64,000 nucleotides of DNA from Comamonas testosteroni (lineage in GTDB: Bacteria > Pseudomonadota > Gammaproteobacteria > Burkholderiales > Burkholderiaceae_C), in the NCBI RefSeq assembly GCF_003569915.1, contig NZ_KZ984444.1, positions 124,001-188,000 of the forward strand, read 5' to 3'. The notes beneath the pieces are model-generated. The model did no database searches. It saw only the letters and a program-made list of their open reading frames with translations, and had not been told where the DNA came from. Shown piece by piece: positions 1 through 8,863 of the stretch. How positions within the stretch are numbered: position 1 is the stretch's first letter; the number at the start of each line of letters is the position of its first letter. A program made the position numbers and the translations under genes.

Positions 1-1583
1 ATGCCGGGCTGATAGGTGGGCGATTGCACATCGACCAGACCCAGCACCGAGTGGTAGAGATTGTCGTGAGAGACGCTGTTGTCCAGCGTCTTGCTCAGGC
101 AGGCCTGCTGCAGCTTGGTGCGTGCGCCCAGGGTGCCCAGCCAGGCAATCATGGGCACATGCTTTTGATCGTCAGGAGCCATGCCGTAGGGCAGGCCGTG
201 CAGATAGATGCCCATCTCGCCCAGCGATTCGCCGTGGTCGGACATATAGAACATGCCGGTTTCGTACTGGTTTTGCTGGCTCTTGAGCCAGTCTATGGTT
301 TTGGCCAGAAAGTGGTCGGTGTAGCGGATCGAGTTGTCATAGACATTGACCACGTTCTCCACCGGGCAGCCGGACAGCGCATTGGTATCGCACTCGGGCT
401 TGAAGGGCTTGAGGTCGGGCGGGGAGCGCTTGTAGTAGGCCGGACCGTGGCTGCCCATCTGGTGCATGACCAGCACCACCCCCTTGGCGCGGCGCTCCGG
501 GTCCAGCTTGGCAATGCGCTCTTCAAGGCCCACGAGCAGCATATTGTCCAGGCATTCACCATCGGCACTGCACAGGGCCTTGCCTTCGGGCGTGTTCACG
601 CTGTCGGCGGTGTCGGCCATGGGAATGCGTTTGCACACGCCTTTGCAGCCGGCCTGGTTGTCCACCCACAGCACGGCCAGGCCTGCGGCCTGCAGCACAT
701 CGAGCAGATTGCTATGCTCTTCCTTGGTGTTGTAGAAGCGCTCGCGCCCCAGGCTGGAGAACATGCAGGGCACGGACTCACGCGTGCTGGTGCCGCAGGA
801 GCGCGCATTGCGCCAGCTCAGCACATCGCGCTGGGCCAGCTCGGGGTTGGTGGGGCGCTCGTAGCCGTTGAGGCTGAAGTTCTTGGAGCGGGCCGTCTCG
901 CCCACCACCAGTACCAGCAGCGGAGGCTTTTGCCCGGTGGCGTAGCTGGGGCCTAGGGCCGAGCCTTCAATGGTGCTGACAAAGGCTCTGGGCTTGTTGA
1001 TCAGCGGTGCCAGCAAGACGCTGGTGGTGGAGAGCACCGGGTTGATGGGATTGATCACAAAGCGTAGCCACATATTGTTGCGAACCACCGGCGCAATGTC
1101 CCTGTACGAGACAGCGACCGCGCCGCCAATCAAGACCAGAGCCGTAATCAGCAGCACCGTGGTGCGCATCAGGTTCTTCCAGAAGCTGCCAGCGCTTTGG
1201 AGCGGCGTCTTCCACAGCCAGATGCCGGGCAGGATGGCAATCACCAGAAGCTCGAGCAGCAGCTTGGGGTTGAACAGGTCCGAGCTTTCGCGCAAGTCGG
1301 TCTGCAGCACGTTGTGCATCATGCCGCGGTCCATCACCGTGCCGTAGGAGACCATGAAGTATTGGGCGCTGGCCGCAATCAGCAGCAGCGCAATCCAGAA
1401 CGGCTTACCCCAGCGCGGCCAGGCAAAAAGACTGGTCAGCAGCAGGGCGGAGCCCAGCACCAGTGGCAGGGTGCGCAGCGCCAGTATCAGCAGGCTACCG
1501 TGATAGCCATCGAGCGTAGGCAGGCGCAGCCACAGTGCCCAGTTGGCCGTCAGCGTGAGCCAGACGGCCAGAGTCAGCGCCAT
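1..1583 (-). CDS. eptA: Phosphoethanolamine--lipid A transferase (EptA/MCR-like), 3' end cut by window edge
   Basis: Inner-membrane enzyme expected to transfer phosphoethanolamine from phosphatidylethanolamine to lipid A, which lowers surface charge. Counting from the ATG at 1583, the N-terminal ~165 residues hold several hydrophobic helices, followed by a periplasmic sulfatase-fold domain. The nucleophile motif GETARSKNFSLNGY puts the catalytic Thr at about residue 230; the zinc-site motifs SDHGESLGE and KHVPMI follow, with Cys residues spread through the soluble domain as in the family. The reading frame is open to base 1, so the C-terminus lies outside the window. The start is uncertain: a TTG at 1658 would add 25 residues before the first helix, and neither start has a clear ribosome site. 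No two-component regulator is next to it here. This is the family that contains intrinsic EptA and the mobile MCR enzymes; nothing mobile is seen nearby. Confidence 0.9.
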   Translation of the reverse strand, partial: MALTLAVWLTLTANWALWLRLPTLDGYHGSLLILALRTLPLVLGSALLLTSLFAWPRWGKPFWIALLLIAASAQYFMVSYGTVMDRGMMHNVLQTDLRESSDLFNPKLLLELLVIAILPGIWLWKTPLQSAGSFWKNLMRTTVLLITALVLIGGAVAVSYRDIAPVVRNNMWLRFVINPINPVLSTTSVLLAPLINKPRAFVSTIEGSALGPSYATGQKPPLLVLVVGETARSKNFSLNGYERPTNPELAQRDVLSWRNARSCGTSTRESVPCMFSSLGRERFYNTKEEHSNLLDVLQAAGLAVLWVDNQAGCKGVCKRIPMADTADSVNTPEGKALCSADGECLDNMLLVGLEERIAKLDPERRAKGVVLVMHQMGSHGPAYYKRSPPDLKPFKPECDTNALSGCPVENVVNVYDNSIRYTDHFLAKTIDWLKSQQNQYETGMFYMSDHGESLGEMGIYLHGLPYGMAPDDQKHVPMIAWLGTLGARTKLQQACLSKTLDNSVSHDNLYHSVLGLVDVQSPTYQPG

Positions 1584-1746
1584 GAACTGAGGTGTGCGGG
1601 GTTGGAAGAGTCGTTTGCCGGAACGAGACGAAGTCGAGGCGAGGTCGGAGTAAGACAAGGCAGACGGTTTTAAAAAAGTGTCACAAAAAAGTGTGACGGG
1701 ACTTTCTTAAAGCTGGCTGAAGCTGTCTATGGGAGCAACCCGCGAC

Positions 1747-2955
1747 TTACTCGCTTTTTTTCTCGGAACAGGCCGCGGGCGTTCGGCCATCGGCAGGCAC
1801 CAGGGCGCAAAGTCGTTGTGTGCGCTCTGCAGCAGGCAGTTTTGATAGCTCGCGCATTTGGGCGTAAAAGGTCTTCCAGCTCTCGGGCGATGGCTGCTGG
1901 CCTTGATGCAGCTGCTTCCACCACTGGCTCATGGCCGGAACCCAGTCGTCATACGCCGCCAGTGCGCCAAAGCTGGCGTTGTTGGCGTGGGCCACCCAGT
2001 CGTCGGTCTGTGCAAGGCGCTCGTAGTAGCGCTGGCGCAGGGAGTCGCTGGTCAGCAGAGGCTCATCGGCCTCAATCCATTGGGCACGCAGCCGGGCGTA
2101 TTCTGTGCGAAAGTGATTGAATACTTCAGATTTGATAGCGGAAAGCCTATCTGTATTCTGGACGGTGAGACTGTGTTGCTCATAAACCTCCTCCAGCTTG
2201 CTGCGGGTGCCGCGCGTGAGCTGCTGCCAGAGCTTGCGGCGCTGCTGGGCCTGTTGCCAGCGTTTGAGGGTGGCGTCGCTCGCATGGTTTTGCAGCCATA
2301 GCGGCGTGGCCATGGCTTCCACCGTCATCGCAAAGGATTCGTTGAAGGCCGTGTCGTCCTTCACATAAATCAGTTGATGGGCCAGTTCGTGAAAGAGCAG
2401 GCCCGCAAAATCACCTTCCTGCCATTCCACAAAGGTGCTGAGCAAAGGATCACCACCCAGCCAGTTCAGATAGCCAAGCGTGGAGTAGGCAGGCACGCCA
2501 TAAACGCTGACCTCATAGCCCTGGGCCTGCATCTCATCGGCTTCGGCCCTGGCATCCGACTCGGCAAAATAGCCTCGGTAGCTGATGCAGCCCGTGATCG
2601 GGAAGCACCAGCGGTGCATCTTCAGGCTGTCGGGCGGGGCGGCCACCACGTTCCAGACGGCATATTTGCGCTCCAGCGCTGCATAGCGGGTATAGCTGGC
2701 GTTGTCAGGCAGGGCCAGTGCATCGCTGGCAAAGCGGCGCATTTTCTGTGCGGCCCGCAGGCGCTGCTGCAGCGCGGGGGGCGTTGCGCTGTCATTCAGC
2801 CAGTCGTCCACGGGGCGGGCCGCCTGCATGATCTGCATCTGCCCCTTGAAACCCTGCCAGTAATACGCGGTGCTGCTGCAGCCGCCCAGTGCGGCCATTG
2901 CACCGCCAATGGCCACGATGGCCGCCAAGCTGACTACACTCGTTCTTTTTTGCAT
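1747..2955 (-). CDS. Lipoprotein zinc aminopeptidase, COG4324 family
   Basis: 402-residue predicted metallopeptidase anchored as a lipoprotein. The signal peptide ends in a lipobox with Cys at about residue 26. The zinc site is HELAH at residues 189-193 with a downstream Glu in FNESFA (about residue 206), the arrangement of the COG4324 (predicted aminopeptidase) family; its true substrate is not established. Only 32 bp separate its start from the divergent gene at 2988, so the two promoters must overlap or lie inside the coding starts. Codons near residues 270-283 match one copy of the AT-rich dispersed repeat (2118-2160), suggesting that the repeat was absorbed into the reading frame. Confident in family, not in substrate. 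Confidence 0.85.
   Translation of the reverse strand: MQKRTSVVSLAAIVAIGGAMAALGGCSSTAYYWQGFKGQMQIMQAARPVDDWLNDSATPPALQQRLRAAQKMRRFASDALALPDNASYTRYAALERKYAVWNVVAAPPDSLKMHRWCFPITGCISYRGYFAESDARAEADEMQAQGYEVSVYGVPAYSTLGYLNWLGGDPLLSTFVEWQEGDFAGLLFHELAHQLIYVKDDTAFNESFAMTVEAMATPLWLQNHASDATLKRWQQAQQRRKLWQQLTRGTRSKLEEVYEQHSLTVQNTDRLSAIKSEVFNHFRTEYARLRAQWIEADEPLLTSDSLRQRYYERLAQTDDWVAHANNASFGALAAYDDWVPAMSQWWKQLHQGQQPSPESWKTFYAQMRELSKLPAAERTQRLCALVPADGRTPAACSEKKSE
2118..2160 (-). repeat. AT-rich AGCTATC-type repeat copy inside a coding region
   Basis: Read on the minus strand this contains GATAGGCTTTCCGCTATCAA followed by ATCTGAAGT. It closely matches the intergenic copy at 24580-24638 (GATATAGACTTTCAGCTATC then AAATCAGGAGT). 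It is translated within the COG4324 peptidase as part of the segment around DRLSAIKSEVF. Confidence 0.55.
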
Positions 2956-2987
2956 GGCCCTGGTTCTCGCCTATCTGGTTCTATTTC

Positions 2988-3605
2988 ATGGATTTTTTAA
3001 CGCTTGCCATCATTGTCACCACCGTTCTCTATGTGCTCAAGAAGCAGGAGCAGCGTAAGCACACCCAACTGCTGGCCCAGCACTTGTCGCGCTTTCAGAT
3101 CGAAAAGCTCATGGGCGGGCTGATGGAGGGGTATCTGCGCGTCATCGGCGAAGCCGATGCCCAGCGCCGCGAGCAGATCTGGACCGTGTTGGCCAATACC
3201 GAAACCAGTCTGGTGAGTCAGTTCCAGCGTTTTGCCGATGAGTTTGCCACCTTGCCCGCCGAGCAGACGCGCGCCAGCACGCTGCCGCTGGCCTTGCCCT
3301 ATATGGACCGCCTGATGCCTGCGGCCACGCTGGATGTGCGCGCCGCCATGCAACTGCATGCCAAGGCCATGGCGGCCGTGCAGGTGAACCAGGCTGTGGA
3401 CGAAGACGAGCGCAAGCGCCGCGCCTTCACCATGACGGCCGAGCTGATGCTGATGCAGCACACCTGCCACTGGTTCTGCAAAAGCCGCACCGTCGCTGCC
3501 ATGCGCCTGATTGCACGCCACAAGACAGCGTATGAGCAGGTGCTGGAATCCGTGGCGCCTGCCACCCGCAAGGCTTACGAAAAGCTGATCCAGGCCAGCC
3601 ACTGA
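2988..3605 (+). CDS. Conserved hypothetical membrane-anchored protein
   Basis: 205 residues, not recognised. One hydrophobic helix lies at the extreme N-terminus (about residues 3-16) and is followed by a Lys/Gln-rich stretch, so it is probably tethered to the inner membrane with a cytoplasmic, largely alpha-helical body. No catalytic motif is seen; two Cys occur in the segment THCHWFCKS near residue 160. It is divergent from the COG4324 lipoprotein with a 32 bp gap and precedes cfa by about 80 bp on the same strand. Confidence 0.7.
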   Translation: MDFLTLAIIVTTVLYVLKKQEQRKHTQLLAQHLSRFQIEKLMGGLMEGYLRVIGEADAQRREQIWTVLANTETSLVSQFQRFADEFATLPAEQTRASTLPLALPYMDRLMPAATLDVRAAMQLHAKAMAAVQVNQAVDEDERKRRAFTMTAELMLMQHTCHWFCKSRTVAAMRLIARHKTAYEQVLESVAPATRKAYEKLIQASH

Positions 3606-3686
3606 AAGCAGGTAGCCGCGCTTGAAGCAACTGCTGACAGTTGGGCGACTGGCGAAGTCTTGACCCTGAAAGATGCCGTGTGAACA

Positions 3687-4958
3687 ATGGGTTGTATGAC
3701 AAACCTGTTGAGCACATTGGAGCCGCTGCTCAAAAGACTTCCTGTGACGACCTCGGTGCAGCTTGCCTCTGGTGAGCGTGTAGGCCCGGAAAACAGCGCG
3801 GTTCAGTTAATCATTCGTTCCCCCAAGGCGCTGGCGGCGCTGATCGATGGTCAGGTTGGCACCGTCGGTGCGGCGATCGTCGAAGGCTGGGTGGATGTCA
3901 AAGGCCAGATGCGCGACATCATGGCGGCTGCCGAAAGCCTGCTGCAGATCGATCCCGTGCAGCACAGGCCAAGCTGGCTGGAGCAGACAGTGTCCAAGGC
4001 CAAGTCGATGGCCATGCACACGCTCACGCGCGACGCCCAGCAGATCCAGTTTCACTACGATCTCTCTGACGACTTCTATGCGTTGTGGCTGGACCCACGC
4101 CGCGTCTATTCCTGCGCCTATTACAAAGATCTGAGCATGACCCTGGCTCAGGCGCAGGAGGCCAAGCTCGATCACATCTGCAAAAAGCTCCAGCTTCAGC
4201 CCGGAGAGCGTTTCTGGGATATTGGCTCGGGCTGGGGGGCGCTCATCTTCTGGGCGGCCGAGCACTATGGCGTGCATGCGCATGGCATCACGCTGTCGCG
4301 CAACCAGTTTGACTATGTGCAGCAAAAGATCGCCGAAAAAGGCCTGCAGGACCGCGTGAAGGTGGAGTTGCGCGATTACCGAGAAATGGGCGATGTGCAG
4401 CCCTTCGACAAGATCGGCTCGGTGGGCATGTTCGAGCATGTGGGCAGCGCCAACCTGCCCGAGTATTTTCAAACCATCTACAAGATGCTCAAGCCCGGAG
4501 GGCTGGCGCTGGTGCATGGCATCACTGCGGGTGGCGTGAGCAATGCGGAGCTGGGCGCCGGCATGGGCGATTTCATCAGCCGCTATATCTTCCCGGGCGG
4601 CGAACTCCTGCATGTCAGCCGCGTGCTGCATGACCTGGCTGAAAGCGGGCTGGAGATGGAGGATACCGAGAACCTGCGCCCGCACTATGCGCGGACCCTC
4701 TGGGCCTGGTCGGATGCGCTGGAGGCGCAGCTGGAGCAGGCGCGGGCCATTCTCGAGGCCCAGTACGATGCAGAGCGCGCCGAGCGTGCGCTGCGCGCCT
4801 ATCGCCTTTATCTGGCCGGTTGTGCCATGGCTTTCGAGAAAGGCTGGATTGCGCTGCACCAGATGCTTTGCAGCAAACCCGATGGCGACCTACAGACCGG
4901 TGTGATGAAAGGCGCTCAGAGCAGCTATCCTTTCAACCGCGAATATATCTACCGATAA
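3687..4958 (+). CDS. cfa: Cyclopropane-fatty-acyl-phospholipid synthase
   Basis: SAM-dependent enzyme that methylenates the cis double bond of membrane phospholipid acyl chains, giving cyclopropane fatty acids that protect in stationary phase and acid. The SAM-binding motif DIGSGWG lies at residues 178-184, preceded by the family segment YDLSDDFYALWLDPRRVYSC and followed by the conserved FEHVG and QEKGWIALHQ-like regions (here FEKGWIALHQ). Length 423 is slightly above the E. coli enzyme. An ATG at 3696 (MTNLLS) is an equally good start; neither has a strong ribosome site. The DUF1840 gene starts 11 bp after the stop, so they probably share a transcript ending at the hairpin at 5328. Confidence 0.93.
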   Translation: MGCMTNLLSTLEPLLKRLPVTTSVQLASGERVGPENSAVQLIIRSPKALAALIDGQVGTVGAAIVEGWVDVKGQMRDIMAAAESLLQIDPVQHRPSWLEQTVSKAKSMAMHTLTRDAQQIQFHYDLSDDFYALWLDPRRVYSCAYYKDLSMTLAQAQEAKLDHICKKLQLQPGERFWDIGSGWGALIFWAAEHYGVHAHGITLSRNQFDYVQQKIAEKGLQDRVKVELRDYREMGDVQPFDKIGSVGMFEHVGSANLPEYFQTIYKMLKPGGLALVHGITAGGVSNAELGAGMGDFISRYIFPGGELLHVSRVLHDLAESGLEMEDTENLRPHYARTLWAWSDALEAQLEQARAILEAQYDAERAERALRAYRLYLAGCAMAFEKGWIALHQMLCSKPDGDLQTGVMKGAQSSYPFNREYIYR

Positions 4959-4969
4959 AGGGTTACACC

Positions 4970-5302
4970 ATGCTCTACAAGTTCAAGTCGCGCGCCACGG
5001 CAGACCTCATCATGCTGGAGGCCAATGGCCGCCAGGTGCTGGACATCATTGGCAAGTCGCCTGATGACGAGCACGGCATTATCACGGCCGAGCAAATCCC
5101 CGCAGCCATCACTGCCCTGGAGTCTGCGGCACGCGAAGACAATCTGCACCGCACGCAGGAAGCCCAGCTGGAAGGCAAGGATCCGGTGGATGTAGATTCC
5201 AACCTGAACTCTCAGGAGGTCGTGGGCCTGAGCCAGCGCATTGCGCCCTTCCTGGACATGCTGCGCAGAAGCGCTGCCGAAGGCAAGGAAGTGGTCTGGT
5301 AA
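4970..5302 (+). CDS. DUF1840 family protein
   Basis: 110-residue small cytoplasmic protein beginning MLYKFKSRATADLIMLE, the typical start of DUF1840 proteins in beta- and gammaproteobacteria. Function is unknown. The segment GRQVLDIIGKSPDDEHGIIT and a helical C-terminus of the form PFLDMLRRSAAEGKEVVW are the recognisable family features. It follows cfa by 11 bp and is closed by a strong hairpin, so it is read with cfa. An upstream in-frame extension overlapping cfa is rejected because the family begins at this ATG. Confidence 0.85.
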   Translation: MLYKFKSRATADLIMLEANGRQVLDIIGKSPDDEHGIITAEQIPAAITALESAAREDNLHRTQEAQLEGKDPVDVDSNLNSQEVVGLSQRIAPFLDMLRRSAAEGKEVVW

Positions 5303-5324
5303 TCCCTGTCCCGGGTTCACCATG

Positions 5325-5352
5325 AAAAAAGCCCGCGTGACGCGGGCTTTGG
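5325..5352. terminator. Bidirectional rho-independent terminator
   Basis: Perfect stem AAAGCCCGCG / CGCGGGCTTT around the loop TGA, flanked by an A-run on the left and T-rich sequence on the right. It lies between the convergent ends of the DUF1840 gene (5302) and the Bug gene (5373) and can end both transcripts. Confidence 0.85.
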
Positions 5353-5372
5353 TTTTGGCAGACCGGTAAAGA

Positions 5373-6362
5373 TCAGTCGGCGTAGGTGCCGGCGGCCTTG
5401 ATGACTTTGCCCCACTTGGCGATTTCGGATTCCACAAACTTCTTGTGGCCTGCAGGCGTGGTGCGGTCGTCAGAGGCGATCACGGCGCCCAGGGCTTCCT
5501 GGCGCTTGATGAACTCGGGGTCCTTCAGCGAAGCCTTCATGGCGTCGTTGATGGTCTTCATGACATCAGCAGGCGTGCCCTTGGGGGCGTACAGGCCGTG
5601 CCAGATGGTCACGTTGAAGTCCTTCAGGCCCAGGGATTGCAGCGTGGGCAGATCCTTGAGTGCAGGCGTCGTCAGAGGCTTGGTGGTGGTCACGGCATAG
5701 GCCTGAACCTTCTTGGCAGCGATCTGCGAAGTGGTGTTGGTGGTCTGGTCGCACAGCAGGTCCACCTGGTTGCCCATCAGGTCGGCAATCGCAGGAGCGG
5801 CACCCTTGTAGGGCACGGGCGTCATGTCGATCTGCAGCGAGCTCTGGAACATCAGGCCGCACAGGTGGGAGGCAGAGCCCACGCCAGCATTGGCCAGGTT
5901 GACCTTGCCCTGGTTCTTGCTGGCCCAGTCCTTGACTTCCGCAAAGTTCTTGGCGGGCAGGGTGGGGCGGCCAATCAGCGTCATGGGCACGTCGTTGATG
6001 ATGCCGCCGTATTCAAAGTCGTTGAGCACGTTGAACGGCAGCTTGCGGTACAGCGTGGGGATGGTGGACATGCCGATGTGCGTCAGCAGCAGGGTGTAGC
6101 CGTCGTTGCGGGCACGTGCTGCCTTGCCGGTGCCGATCGTGCTGCCAGCGCCGTCGGCGTTGTCGATCACGATCGTGGCGTTGTTGAGGTGCTTGCGCAT
6201 GGACTCAGCCAGGTCGCGTGCAACCTTGTCCGTAGGGCCACCGGCCGTGAAAGGCACGATGATCGTAATCGTCTTGCCTGCGGCTGGGTAGCCATCGGCA
6301 TGGCTGCTGAAGGCGGCGGTAGCAGCCAGAGCAACGGCGGCGATCTTGAAGATGGTGGTCAT
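5373..6362 (-). CDS. Bug/TctC-family periplasmic substrate-binding protein
   Basis: 329-residue periplasmic solute receptor of the tripartite tricarboxylate transporter type. The signal peptide MTTIFKIAAVALAATAAF is followed by the mature N-terminus with the family motifs ITIIVPFTAGGPTDKVAR, GAGSTIGTGKAARARNDGYT and GYTLLLTHIG. The ATG at 6362 is chosen because GGAGAC lies just upstream; a longer frame exists but would bury the signal peptide. No tctA or tctB membrane gene is adjacent, so it is one of the orphan Bug receptors that this family of bacteria carries in large numbers. Ligand cannot be told from sequence; aromatic or carboxylic acids are typical. Confidence 0.9.
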   Translation of the reverse strand: MTTIFKIAAVALAATAAFSSHADGYPAAGKTITIIVPFTAGGPTDKVARDLAESMRKHLNNATIVIDNADGAGSTIGTGKAARARNDGYTLLLTHIGMSTIPTLYRKLPFNVLNDFEYGGIINDVPMTLIGRPTLPAKNFAEVKDWASKNQGKVNLANAGVGSASHLCGLMFQSSLQIDMTPVPYKGAAPAIADLMGNQVDLLCDQTTNTTSQIAAKKVQAYAVTTTKPLTTPALKDLPTLQSLGLKDFNVTIWHGLYAPKGTPADVMKTINDAMKASLKDPEFIKRQEALGAVIASDDRTTPAGHKKFVESEIAKWGKVIKAAGTYAD

Positions 6363-6577
6363 ATTGTCTCCATGAAAGATACGCTCAAACAGACCAAGAC
6401 AGTTGGCCGCTTTCAACGTAGGAGACGGATTCTAGGGAGAGAGAAACAGTAGGGTTTTATGTATTTTCTCGGTGTTATCCCTTGGTGTAGCGGGTATCCA
6501 CACTGGATTTGAGCTACGCCAAAAAACGTCGATGTTTCAAGCGCGACACATTGTGGAAACTGCGGACGACTGGCGTG

Positions 6578-6612
6578 AAAAAAGCCACCAAAACGTCCCG
6601 TCCTGGTGGCTT
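6578..6612 (-). terminator. Rho-independent terminator of the liv/PaaK-like cluster
   Basis: On the minus strand AAGCCACCA pairs with TGGTGGCTT and is followed by a T-run. It is placed just downstream of the stop of the PaaK-like ligase at 6632. Confidence 0.75.
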
Positions 6613-6631
6613 GCGCTAAGCGTTTGGTGGC

Positions 6632-7879
6632 TTACTGGTAGGTGCGCGCGTCTTCGACGACCTTGCCGTCATTGGGAAGACTGCCCGGCGCCACCATCTG
6701 CACATCAGCGCGAAGCTTGGTGACTTCGCGTAGCGCATCCACCACCTGCTGGGCAAAGCCGGGGGCGGTCTCAATGGTTTCGACCAGCAGTTGCATCTGA
6801 TCGTTGGCCATCTCGCCTGTCACGACCAGCCGCGCCTTGCCGATCTGCGGAAAGCGCTTGACGACTTCGGCCACTTGCTTGGCATGCACAAACATGCCGC
6901 GCACCTTGGTAGTCTGGTCGGCGCGGCCCATCCAGCCCTTGATGCGGGCATTGGTGCGGCCTGTGGGGCACTGGCCGGGCAGATAGGCCGAGAGGTCACC
7001 CGTGCCGAAGCGGATCAGCGGATAGTCGGGGTTGAGTGTGGTGACGACCAGTTCGCCCACTTCGCCTTCGGCAACCGGGTCGCCCGTGCCGGGACGCACG
7101 ATTTCCACGATCACACCTTCGTCCAGCACCAGGCCTTCGCGGGCGCTGGTTTCGTAGGCAATCAGTCCCAGATCGGCGGTGCCATAGCTTTGGTAGGTGT
7201 CAATGCCGTGCTCGCGCATCCATTGGCTCAGTGAGGGAGGAAAGGCTTCGCCGCTGACCATGGCCTTGGTCAGGCTGGGCAGTTTGACGCCCATTTCCTG
7301 CGCTTTTTCCACAATGATCTTCAGAAAGCTGGGGGTGCCCACATAGGCGGCGGGGCGCAGATCAGCCATGGCCTGAACCTGCTGCTCGGTCTGGCCTGTG
7401 CCTCCCGCAAACACCGTGCAGCCTAGCGCATGGGCACCGGTTTCCATCATCGAACCCGCAGGCACAAAGTGGTAGGAAAAGCAGTTGTGCACCAGCTCGC
7501 CCGCGCGAAAGCCTGCGGCATACATGGAGCGGGCCATGCGCCAGTAATCAGGGCGGCGGCTTTCAGGCTCATAGATCGGGCCGGGGCTGGCAAACAGGCG
7601 CGGCATTTCGTGGCCCAGACCGATGGCATTGAAGCCGCCAAAAATCTGCTGCGGGCGGTGAGCCGCCTGGCGCTCCAGCAGCTCGCTCTTGCGCGTGACA
7701 GGCAAAGCTGCCAGCGCGGCGCGGCTGGTGATGCTCTGGGCATCCACGCCTTTGAGAATCTCGGCAAATGCGGCAGAGCGCTGCTGCGCTTGGGCAATCT
7801 GCTGCGGCAACTGAGCCATGAAGTCCGCCTCGCGCTGAGCGGGGCTGCGGGTTTCCAGGGCATCGTAGAAGGCACTCAT
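6632..7879 (-). CDS. Phenylacetate--CoA ligase-like adenylate-forming enzyme
   Basis: 415 residues, ANL-superfamily ligase of the PaaK type, expected to activate a carboxylic (probably aromatic) acid to its CoA thioester through an acyl-AMP. Family features are the tyrosine-rich FSYHFVPAG region, FAGGTGQTEQQVQAM, the YGTADLGLIAYE motif that contacts the adenylate, and the hinge segment RFGTGDLS. It is the last gene of the minus-strand cluster, 134 bp after livF, with a GC-rich repeat in the gap. The context (a liv-type importer plus a second acyl-CoA synthetase) points to uptake followed by activation of an acid. True phenylacetate specificity is not shown, since no paa ring-epoxidase genes are here. 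Confidence 0.85.
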   Translation of the reverse strand: MSAFYDALETRSPAQREADFMAQLPQQIAQAQQRSAAFAEILKGVDAQSITSRAALAALPVTRKSELLERQAAHRPQQIFGGFNAIGLGHEMPRLFASPGPIYEPESRRPDYWRMARSMYAAGFRAGELVHNCFSYHFVPAGSMMETGAHALGCTVFAGGTGQTEQQVQAMADLRPAAYVGTPSFLKIIVEKAQEMGVKLPSLTKAMVSGEAFPPSLSQWMREHGIDTYQSYGTADLGLIAYETSAREGLVLDEGVIVEIVRPGTGDPVAEGEVGELVVTTLNPDYPLIRFGTGDLSAYLPGQCPTGRTNARIKGWMGRADQTTKVRGMFVHAKQVAEVVKRFPQIGKARLVVTGEMANDQMQLLVETIETAPGFAQQVVDALREVTKLRADVQMVAPGSLPNDGKVVEDARTYQ

Positions 7880-7942
7880 GGCAAATCCTGTACAGAAAAT
7901 TCAAGCAGGCAGGTAACGACTCTTAAAAACTGGCACAACCTA

Positions 7943-8012
7943 CGCCAGAGACGGCGAGCAAGCGCCGCCGCGTCCCCCTTGGGGGATGCGGCGAAGCCGC
8001 TCAGGGGTATCC
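7943..8012 (-). repeat. GC-rich gene-end repeat, copy 1
   Basis: Read on the minus strand it runs CCCCTGAGCGGCTTCGCCGC, then CCCCCAAGGGGG and ends CTTGCTCGCCGTCTCTGGCG. It begins directly after the livF stop codon and matches the copies at 8942, 10472, 18231 and 58746, including the distal CTTGCTCGGCGTCTCTGGC part. Confidence 0.8.
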
Positions 8013-8013
8013 A

Positions 8014-8853
8014 TCAAGCCAACCAGCGCTTGCGTCGCTTGTAGCTCTTGGCATCCTTGAAACTCTTGCGCTCACCGCCGCCCACTCCTAAGTAGAACTC
8101 CTTGACATCTTCGTTGCTGGCGAGATCGCTTGCTTTGCCGTCCATCACAATGCGGCCACTTTCCATGATGTAGCCGTAGTCGGCGTACTTGAGCGCCATA
8201 TTGGTGTTCTGCTCGGCTAGCAAGAAAGTGACTTTTTCCTTGCTGTTGAGGTCTTTGACGATGTGGAACACCTCGTCCACGATCTGCGGAGCCAGACCCA
8301 TCGAAGGCTCGTCCAGCAGCACCATGCGCGGGTTGCTCATCAGTGCGCGGCCAATGGCGCACATCTGCTGCTCGCCGCCCGAGGTATAGGCGGCCTGGCT
8401 GGTGCGGCGCGTCTTCAGGCGCGGGAAATAGTTGTAGACCTTTTCCAGATTAGCCGCTATCTCGCCCTTGTCGGTGCGGGTGTAGCTGCCCGTCATCAGG
8501 TTTTCTTCAATCGTCAGGTGGGCAAAGCAGTGGCGGCCTTCCATGACCTGCACCACGCCGCGCTTGACCAGCTCTGCAGGGGAGAGGTTGGCAATCTGCT
8601 CGCCTTCCAGGGTGATGCCGCCCTTGGTGACTTCGCCACGCTCGCCCTTGAGCAGGTTGGAGATGGCGCGCAGCGTGGTGGTCTTGCCCGCGCCATTGCC
8701 GCCCAGCAGGGCGACGATGCTCTGGTGCGGCACCTGTAGCGAGACGCCCTTGAGCACTAGGATCACATGGTTGTAGATGACCTCGATGCCATTGACTTCC
8801 ACCAGCGGGGCAGGCTGAGCGGAGGTGGAAACTGTGTGCGGGGAATCGGTCAT
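8014..8853 (-). CDS. livF: Branched-chain amino acid-type ABC transporter ATP-binding protein LivF
   Basis: 279-residue ATPase of a HAAT-family importer. Walker A GGNGAGKTT is at residues 51-59, the signature TSGGEQQ at 158-164 and Walker B MVLLDEP at 177-183. The ATG at 8853 is preceded by AGGTGA, so the longer reading frame up to 8961 is not used. It works with LivG on the LivHM permease encoded upstream. The C-terminus (KSFKDAKSYKRRKRWLA) is basic and longer than that of E. coli LivF. The gene is separated from the substrate-binding protein gene by 189 bp that contains a hairpin and a dispersed repeat, a spacing that could lower its expression relative to the receptor. Confidence 0.93.
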   Translation of the reverse strand: MTDSPHTVSTSAQPAPLVEVNGIEVIYNHVILVLKGVSLQVPHQSIVALLGGNGAGKTTTLRAISNLLKGERGEVTKGGITLEGEQIANLSPAELVKRGVVQVMEGRHCFAHLTIEENLMTGSYTRTDKGEIAANLEKVYNYFPRLKTRRTSQAAYTSGGEQQMCAIGRALMSNPRMVLLDEPSMGLAPQIVDEVFHIVKDLNSKEKVTFLLAEQNTNMALKYADYGYIMESGRIVMDGKASDLASNEDVKEFYLGVGGGERKSFKDAKSYKRRKRWLA

Positions 8854-8863
8854 GCGGTCACCT

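Noticed and set aside
24-956. Long open frame on the plus strand opposite eptA
   Set aside because: It is antisense to the clear EptA frame, and its translation is low-information and rich in His, Gln and Val as expected for a shadow frame in high-GC DNA.
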